A DNA stretch of 64,000 nt from Moorella humiferrea (GTDB lineage Bacteria; Bacillota; DSM-521; Neomoorellales; Neomoorellaceae): contig NZ_CP136419.1 of the NCBI RefSeq assembly GCF_039233145.1, positions 780,001 through 844,000 on the forward strand. The letters are read 5' to 3'. A program made the translations under genes and the position numbers. Below are positions 59,461 to 64,000 of the stretch, piece after piece (within the stretch, counting starts at the first letter, position 1; each line of letters begins with the position of its first letter). The notes below the pieces were generated by a model, which saw nothing but the letters and a program-made list of their open reading frames with translations, made no database searches and was not told the origin of the DNA.

Positions 59461-60549
59461 ATGCTTTTACCAGGGAACTTTGCGGCCGCCGGCATCGGCA
59501 GCCTGCCTTATCAGGAACCCGAGCCGGCCCTGGAACTCATTTTTAAGTATATGCCCCTTATACCCCACTGGCCCCAGTTGCCCCGGCGGGGCCATCAGGA
59601 GCACTTTGTTTACCAGAGCCTTTATCCCCTGGTCCGCCTGGGGTTAATAGATGATCGGCCGGGTGCAATGCCCGTCTTTACCGATGACGCCCCCGATTGG
59701 GCAGACAAACTTACGGCCTTTTACAGCCTTTACCTGGAAGCCGAGGCGGGCAGCGAGGAAGCCCTGGCTACCTTTGCTATTCCCCGGGAAGCTGGCTGCG
59801 GTTTTTATGCATTGATAGAATACCTCGAAGAAAAGGGTACCGGCAAAGCCCGCTATCTCAAAGGCCAGGTGGCGGGGCCGGTGAGCGCCGGCCTTTATTT
59901 GGGCAGCAGCTCCGGACGTAGCGCCTTTTACGACCCCCAGCTTAAGGACCTCATCGTGAAGACTACGGCCATGCAAGCCTGCTGGCAGGCCCGGGAACTG
60001 GGGCGTTTCGGGCTGCCGGTGCTGGTATTCGTCGATGATCCGGCCCTGGCCGCTTACGGTACCTCGACCCACGTGTCCCTGCAAAGAGAGGAACTGGTAG
60101 AAGCCCTGGCCGGGGTGGTAGCGGGCATCAGGGCAGGAGGCGGCTTCCCCGGCGCCCATTCTTGCAGCGGCGTAGAATGGCCCATCTTTTTCGAGGCCGG
60201 CTACCGGATTTTAAGCTTTGACGCCTACAGCTACTTTACCTCCCTTCAGGTTTTCGCCCCTCAGGTGGACGAATTTCTGGAAGATGGCGGCGTGCTGGCC
60301 TGGGGAATTGTACCCACCTCGGAGCAAGCCTGGCAGGAAACGCCGGCCGGCCTCGCCGCCAGGCTGAAAGATGCCGTTGAAGAGCTCGTTTTACGGGGTG
60401 TGGATAGAGGGCGCCTTTACCGCCAAGCCCTGGTGACACCCGCCTGTGGCACCGGCGTGCTCGATGTGCCCCTGGGTGAGCATATTTATAAATTGACGGC
60501 CGAGCTGGCGGAGCTTATGGGCCGGGAAACGGAACCTTCAGGCGAATAA
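59461..60549 (+). CDS. Core-type MetE-like / UROD-superfamily methyltransferase
   Basis: 362 residues, about half the length of full MetE. 'AAGIGSLPYQEPEPALELIFKY' is the usual opening; 'YLKGQVAGPVSAGLYLG', zinc-ligand pair 'HSCSGVEW' (H-x-C) and later 'PACGTGVLD' (Cys) match the MetE_C/core-MetE active site. Core-MetE enzymes transfer methyl groups from corrinoid proteins or other donors rather than methyl-folate. The methyl donor here is unknown. ATG 59461 follows AAAGGAGAATCGCC. Confidence 0.8.
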   Translation: MLLPGNFAAAGIGSLPYQEPEPALELIFKYMPLIPHWPQLPRRGHQEHFVYQSLYPLVRLGLIDDRPGAMPVFTDDAPDWADKLTAFYSLYLEAEAGSEEALATFAIPREAGCGFYALIEYLEEKGTGKARYLKGQVAGPVSAGLYLGSSSGRSAFYDPQLKDLIVKTTAMQACWQARELGRFGLPVLVFVDDPALAAYGTSTHVSLQREELVEALAGVVAGIRAGGGFPGAHSCSGVEWPIFFEAGYRILSFDAYSYFTSLQVFAPQVDEFLEDGGVLAWGIVPTSEQAWQETPAGLAARLKDAVEELVLRGVDRGRLYRQALVTPACGTGVLDVPLGEHIYKLTAELAELMGRETEPSGE

Positions 60550-60604
60550 GGGAGCAGAAAGGCAAATGATACAAGAAGGGGACGAAAAAACGTTCTATAA
60601 CCTT

Positions 60605-60635
60605 AAAACCCTCAGTTTTAGAGGGTTTTTCTTTT
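60605..60635 (+). terminator. Terminator before the mraZ cluster
   Basis: Nine-pair stem AAAACCCTC (60605-60613) / GAGGGTTTT (60621-60629) followed by TCTTTTTT. Confidence 0.9.
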
Positions 60636-60677
60636 TTAATGGCAGGAATTTTTATCCTAGCGGCGAATAATTATGTT

Positions 60678-60722
60678 GTGGTGTAAAGTGGTGTAATGTG
60701 GCGTGAAGTGGTAGGAAAGTGG
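60678..60722 (+). promoter_or_regulatory. MraZ box: five phased GTGG repeats
   Basis: GTGG occurs at 60678, 60688, 60698, 60708 and 60719, thus four steps of 10, 10, 10 and 11 bases, immediately before mraZ. MraZ is known to bind direct repeats spaced about one helical turn in front of its own operon. This array is the likely autorepressor site. Confidence 0.8.
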
Positions 60723-60723
60723 G

Positions 60724-61164
60724 ATGCCGCCCGTGTTCATGGGGGAGTTCCAGCACACCATCGATGATAAGGGAAGGCTGATTATCCCGGCGCGCTTCCG
60801 GGAGGGCCTGGGCGATAAATTTGTAATCACCAAGGGTCTGGACAACTGCCTTTTCGTCTATCCCATGAGCGGCTGGGCGGAAATGGAACAGAAACTGCGC
60901 AGCCTGCCCTTTACGCGGTCCGATGCCCGTGCCTTTGTCCGCTTTTTCTTTTCCGGGGCTACGGAATGTGAGCTTGACCGCCAGGGGAGAATACTGCTGC
61001 CGGCCAATTTAAGGGAATACGCCCGTCTGGAAAGGGAAGTGGTCATTGTGGGCGTGGCCTCGCGGGTGGAAATCTGGAGCCGGGCCCTGTGGGAGCAGTA
61101 CTGCCAGGAAACGGCGGCCCAGTACGAGGCCCTGGCCGAAAAAATCGTCGACTTTGACATTTAG
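60724..61164 (+). CDS. mraZ: Transcriptional regulator MraZ
   Basis: 146 residues from ATG 60724 after AGGAAAG; GTG 60733 would give the canonical V-F-M-G-E-F start and is an alternative. Two AbrB-like DxxxR units: '[13 protein letters not shown]' and '[13 protein letters not shown]'. MraZ represses the dcw cluster that starts with itself, and the phased GTGG repeats just upstream fit that role. Confidence 0.95.
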   Translation: MPPVFMGEFQHTIDDKGRLIIPARFREGLGDKFVITKGLDNCLFVYPMSGWAEMEQKLRSLPFTRSDARAFVRFFFSGATECELDRQGRILLPANLREYARLEREVVIVGVASRVEIWSRALWEQYCQETAAQYEALAEKIVDFDI

Positions 61165-61175
61165 GGGTGGCTGCT

Positions 61176-62132
61176 TTGCCCTACGCTCACCAACCGGTGC
61201 TGTTGGCGGAAGTCGTCAGGTACCTTGAGCCGCAGCCCGGGGAGATTTTTGTCGATGCTACCGTCGGCGGCGGCGGGCACAGCTTCGCCATCGTTCCTCA
61301 CCTGCTGCCCGGCGGACGTTTGTTAGGGCTGGACCGCGACGCCGAGGCCGTACAGGCGGCAAAGGAGCGGCTGGCGCCCTTCGGCGAGGCGGTAGAAATA
61401 ATCGAAGGGAATTTTAAAGACCTGGATGTAATTCTGGCTTCCAGGGGTATTGGGGGAGTAGACGGCCTTCTCCTGGATCTGGGGGTGTCTTCCTATCAGC
61501 TGGACAACCCCGAACGGGGCTTCAGCTATCAGCACGAAGCCCCCCTGGATATGCGTATGGGGCGAAATGGAGATTTGACGGCGGCGACGCTGGTGAACAC
61601 CTGGCCGGAAGAACGCCTGGCCCAAATCATCTGGGAGTACGGCGAAGAGCGCTGGGCCAGGCGGATAGCCGCATGCATCGTCGCCGCCCGGCAAAGGGAA
61701 CCCATCACCACTACCACCCGTCTGGTTGAGATTATAAAAGCTGCAATTCCGGCCAGGGCGAGGAGGTCCGGACATCATCCCGCCAAACGGACCTTCCAAG
61801 CCCTCCGGATTGCCATAAACGGGGAATTGGACGCCTTAAAGACAGTTATGGCAAAACTGGAACAGATTTTAAATCCAGGCGGCCGGGTAGGGGTCATATC
61901 TTTCCATTCACTGGAAGACAGGATAGTAAAAAACGCCTTCCAGCTTTTGAGCGGCCGCTGTACCTGCCCGCCGGATTTGCCTGTCTGCATTTGCGGCCGG
62001 AGGCGGGTTCTAGAGCCAATTACACATAAACCGGTGACTCCATCTACAGCGGAAATTGCCGCCAACCCCAGGGCCCGGAGCGCCAGGCTCCGTGTGGCCC
62101 GGAGGGTTCTAAAGGAAAAGGATGGTGAATAA
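61176..62132 (+). CDS. rsmH: 16S rRNA (cytosine1402-N4)-methyltransferase RsmH
   Basis: 318 residues from TTG 61176, five bases after AGGGGTGG, giving '[14 protein letters not shown]'; GTG 61167 is an alternative. SAM site '[16 protein letters not shown]', '[31 protein letters not shown]' and '[15 protein letters not shown]' are diagnostic. It methylates the ribosomal P site. Standard second gene of the dcw cluster. Confidence 0.96.
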   Translation: MPYAHQPVLLAEVVRYLEPQPGEIFVDATVGGGGHSFAIVPHLLPGGRLLGLDRDAEAVQAAKERLAPFGEAVEIIEGNFKDLDVILASRGIGGVDGLLLDLGVSSYQLDNPERGFSYQHEAPLDMRMGRNGDLTAATLVNTWPEERLAQIIWEYGEERWARRIAACIVAARQREPITTTTRLVEIIKAAIPARARRSGHHPAKRTFQALRIAINGELDALKTVMAKLEQILNPGGRVGVISFHSLEDRIVKNAFQLLSGRCTCPPDLPVCICGRRRVLEPITHKPVTPSTAEIAANPRARSARLRVARRVLKEKDGE

Positions 62133-62135
62133 GCT

Positions 62136-62657
62136 ATGTTAGCAGCACCGGCGCAGGAACTGGCCTATAAGTTAGACGCGGTTCATAGACCGGCGGCAGG
62201 GGAGAGGAGACCCCGGCCGCGTGCGAAAGGGAAGCCCGGGCATAAAATTTTATTATTGGGCCTGGTACTGCTGGCAGTCGGCCTCGCCTTTGCGAAAACC
62301 TACCTGGCGGTGCAGGTGATAATCAAGGGATATGAACTGGAGGCCCTGAAAAAAGAAATCGATACTATACAAAAGGAAAATGAACGACTACAATTAGAGG
62401 TGGCCCGCTTGAAGGCACCGGAGCGGATAGCTTCCGTGGCAACCACGCGGCTGGGAATGGTGGAACCGCAGGAAGGCCAGCTCTGTTACGTTGCCGGGAA
62501 AACCGTGCCGGGGAAGCAGACGCAGGTGGCGACCTCCACACCACCGGAACCGGTGGAGGAAGCCGGGACACCGCCACGGCACTCCTGGCTGGCGGCCTTT
62601 TCCCAGGCCCTGCAGAAATGGCTGGAGCCGGCGCAGACGGCCGGGACGAATGGTTAG
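62136..62657 (+). CDS. ftsL: Cell division protein FtsL
   Basis: 173 residues. A basic cytoplasmic tail (about 1-40), one membrane helix (about 43-65) and an external leucine-rich coiled coil 'YELEALKKEIDTIQKENERLQLEVARL', then 'ASVATTRLGMVEP' common to FtsL/FtsB. The tail after residue 125 is Pro-rich. It links FtsB to the FtsWI synthase. Position between rsmH and a class B PBP supports ftsL. Confidence 0.85.
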   Translation: MLAAPAQELAYKLDAVHRPAAGERRPRPRAKGKPGHKILLLGLVLLAVGLAFAKTYLAVQVIIKGYELEALKKEIDTIQKENERLQLEVARLKAPERIASVATTRLGMVEPQEGQLCYVAGKTVPGKQTQVATSTPPEPVEEAGTPPRHSWLAAFSQALQKWLEPAQTAGTNG

Positions 62658-62726
62658 TACGGCCGCGCTCGGTTTGCCGGGCCTCTCCGGACGGGCGCCG
62701 GCGGGCCACGCCGAGGGGCGAAGGGC

Positions 62727-64000
62727 ATGGAGACAAATATCAATATCCGTAAACGCCTGGCATTTGTTTTTTTTCTTTTGGCCATGGGCCTTACAGCGGT
62801 TATATTCAGGCTGGCATGGCTGCAGCTAGTTAAAGGAAACGAGTTGCAGCAAAAGGCCCTGGAAAACCGCCTCAATCCCATGCCGGTGACGGCCCAGCGG
62901 GGGGTTATTTACGACCGCAACCGGCATGAACTGGCCATCAGCATCGCCACCGACTATATCGGCGCTTTTCCTCCGGAGATAAAGGAGTCGGGCAGGGCCG
63001 AGGAGATCGCCGCCAAATTAAGCGCCATCCTGGGAATACCGACCGATAAAATCCTTGAAAAAATAACCCGCAACACCGGTTTTGAATTTATCGAGCGGCA
63101 GGTAGAATTTGATAAGGCGCAAAAGATTAAGGATTTAAAGCTGCCGGGAATTGAAGTGGTGCCGGAAAGCCGGCGCTATTATCCCAACGGGATGCTGGCG
63201 GCCCATGTACTGGGTTTTGCCGGCATCGACAACCAGGGGCTGGAAGGCTTAGAGGCCATGTATGACAAAGAACTGTCCGGGGAGGACGGTAAAATCGTCC
63301 TGGAGTTCGACGCCCTGGGCCACGAAATTCCCCGTGCCACCCACCGCTATATACCTCCCCAGAACGGTCACAGCCTTGTCCTGACCATCGACCAGACCAT
63401 CCAGTATATAGCCGAGCGCGAGCTAGACAAGATCATGGCCAGCCCTACTAAACCCCGCAAGGCCAATATCGTCGTCATGGACCCGAAAACCGGGGAAATA
63501 CTGGCCATGGCCAGCCGTCCGGCCTTTGATCCCAACAACTACGGCAAATATCCCAACAGCGTATGGGGCAATCCCCTGGTCAGGGACGCCTATGAACCCG
63601 GTTCGGCCTTTAAGATTATTACCGCCGCCGCCGCCCTGGAAGAGGGCGTCGTCAGCCCCACGGATCGCTTTTACGATCCGGGTTATATTAAAGTGGGTCC
63701 GGATACCATAAACTGCTGGCTGCCAGGCGGCCACGGCAGCGAATCCTTTGTTGAAGGGGTCAAGAATTCCTGCAATCCCGTCTTCGTCCAGGTGGCCCTG
63801 AGGCTGGAAGAAAAGAAAGCCGGACTTTTTTATGATTACATCAAGGCCTTCGGCTTCGGCGCGCCCACTGGTATTGACATAACGGGCGAGGGAACGGGGT
63901 TATTGATCCCATTTAACGAATTAAAGCCCATTAACATTGCCACCATCGGCATCGGCCAGGGTATCGCCGTAACCCCCATTCAATTGATTACCGCCGTCGC
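62727..64000 (+). CDS. Class B penicillin-binding protein (FtsI or SpoVD), cut by window end
   Basis: The first 424 residues lie in the window. N-terminal membrane helix (about 10-30), PBP dimerisation domain with 'QRGVIYDRNRHELAIS', and transpeptidase domain with the active Ser293 in 'EPGSAFKII' (SxxK) and 'SCN' in 'KNSCNPVF' (SxN). The KTG motif lies beyond the window. Spore formers carry both a division FtsI and a sporulation SpoVD, often adjacent here; the PASTA region needed to distinguish them is outside. Confidence 0.9.
   Translation, partial: METNINIRKRLAFVFFLLAMGLTAVIFRLAWLQLVKGNELQQKALENRLNPMPVTAQRGVIYDRNRHELAISIATDYIGAFPPEIKESGRAEEIAAKLSAILGIPTDKILEKITRNTGFEFIERQVEFDKAQKIKDLKLPGIEVVPESRRYYPNGMLAAHVLGFAGIDNQGLEGLEAMYDKELSGEDGKIVLEFDALGHEIPRATHRYIPPQNGHSLVLTIDQTIQYIAERELDKIMASPTKPRKANIVVMDPKTGEILAMASRPAFDPNNYGKYPNSVWGNPLVRDAYEPGSAFKIITAAAALEEGVVSPTDRFYDPGYIKVGPDTINCWLPGGHGSESFVEGVKNSCNPVFVQVALRLEEKKAGLFYDYIKAFGFGAPTGIDITGEGTGLLIPFNELKPINIATIGIGQGIAVTPIQLITAV

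Noticed and set aside
1-64000. CRISPR arrays, tRNA or rRNA genes, transposases, prophage genes
   Set aside because: None seen: no regularly spaced repeats, no cloverleaf sequences recognised and no integrase or transposase motifs in any frame.

Overview
The window reads as chromosome of a GC-rich, Gram-positive-type, spore-forming, flagellated anaerobe. The evidence is a Bacillus/Clostridium-style fla/che supercluster, an alpha/beta-type small acid-soluble spore protein, a dcw cluster opening with mraZ, many TTG/GTG starts behind strong Shine-Dalgarno sequences, and a flavin-based Hdr/Flx electron-transfer operon with two in-frame UGA codons best read as selenocysteine. Taken together this looks most like a Moorella-type acetogen (inference from gene content; no database search was possible).

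1-2000: end of a filament-cap locus (fliD C-terminus, fliS, a FliT/FlgN-like gene, an AbrB-type regulator). 2050-2226: a class-I c-di-GMP (GEMM) riboswitch followed by a terminator hairpin. 2351-30827: an almost unbroken fla/che operon (flgBC-fliEFGHIJK-flgDE-flbD-motAB-fliLNOPQR-flhB-flhA-flhFG-PilZ protein-sigma28-two small membrane genes-flgFG-cheD-cheR-cheC-cheY-fliM-fliY), interrupted only by one reversed TPR gene. C-di-GMP may act twice: on the leader RNA, and on the motor through the PilZ protein. No cheA, cheW or cheB is present here.

30839-31680: spore protein and a stress-type glycine-rich protein on the minus strand. 31808-39698: a geranylgeranyl-reductase-family flavoprotein, then hdrC-hdrB-hdrA(Sec)-mvhD/flxD(Sec)-flxC-flxB-flxA, which should form a soluble NADH-linked, probably electron-bifurcating heterodisulfide-reductase-like complex. 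Both UGA codons are followed by bacterial SECIS-like hairpins.

39732-48400: a PHP phosphatase preceded by a structured repeat, an orphan promoter-hairpin-terminator unit (candidate small RNA), a yybP-ykoY Mn2+ riboswitch in front of a CaCA-family antiporter, a TrmFO-like flavoprotein, a LysE exporter, a YlbF protein, a PerR/Fur regulator, a Jag_N-FapA protein and a Crp/Fnr regulator. 48445-54485: a two-component system with a Met-rich sensor segment, an FmdB zinc ribbon, a TPR protein, a B12-binding radical SAM protein and a ROK sugar kinase. 54513-60549: a tripartite tricarboxylate-type transporter (TctCBA) followed by a LarA-family protein, a ThiS-like protein whose apparent start is ATC, and a core-type MetE-like protein. 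60678-64000: start of the division and cell-wall cluster (MraZ boxes, mraZ, rsmH, ftsL, and a class B penicillin-binding protein cut by the window end).

The least explained feature is a family of three intergenic elements (17487-17657, 24003-24056, 39732-39992). They share a 5' motif, and two of them also share an 80-base conserved core. Each lies in the 5' leader of a gene in the same orientation.
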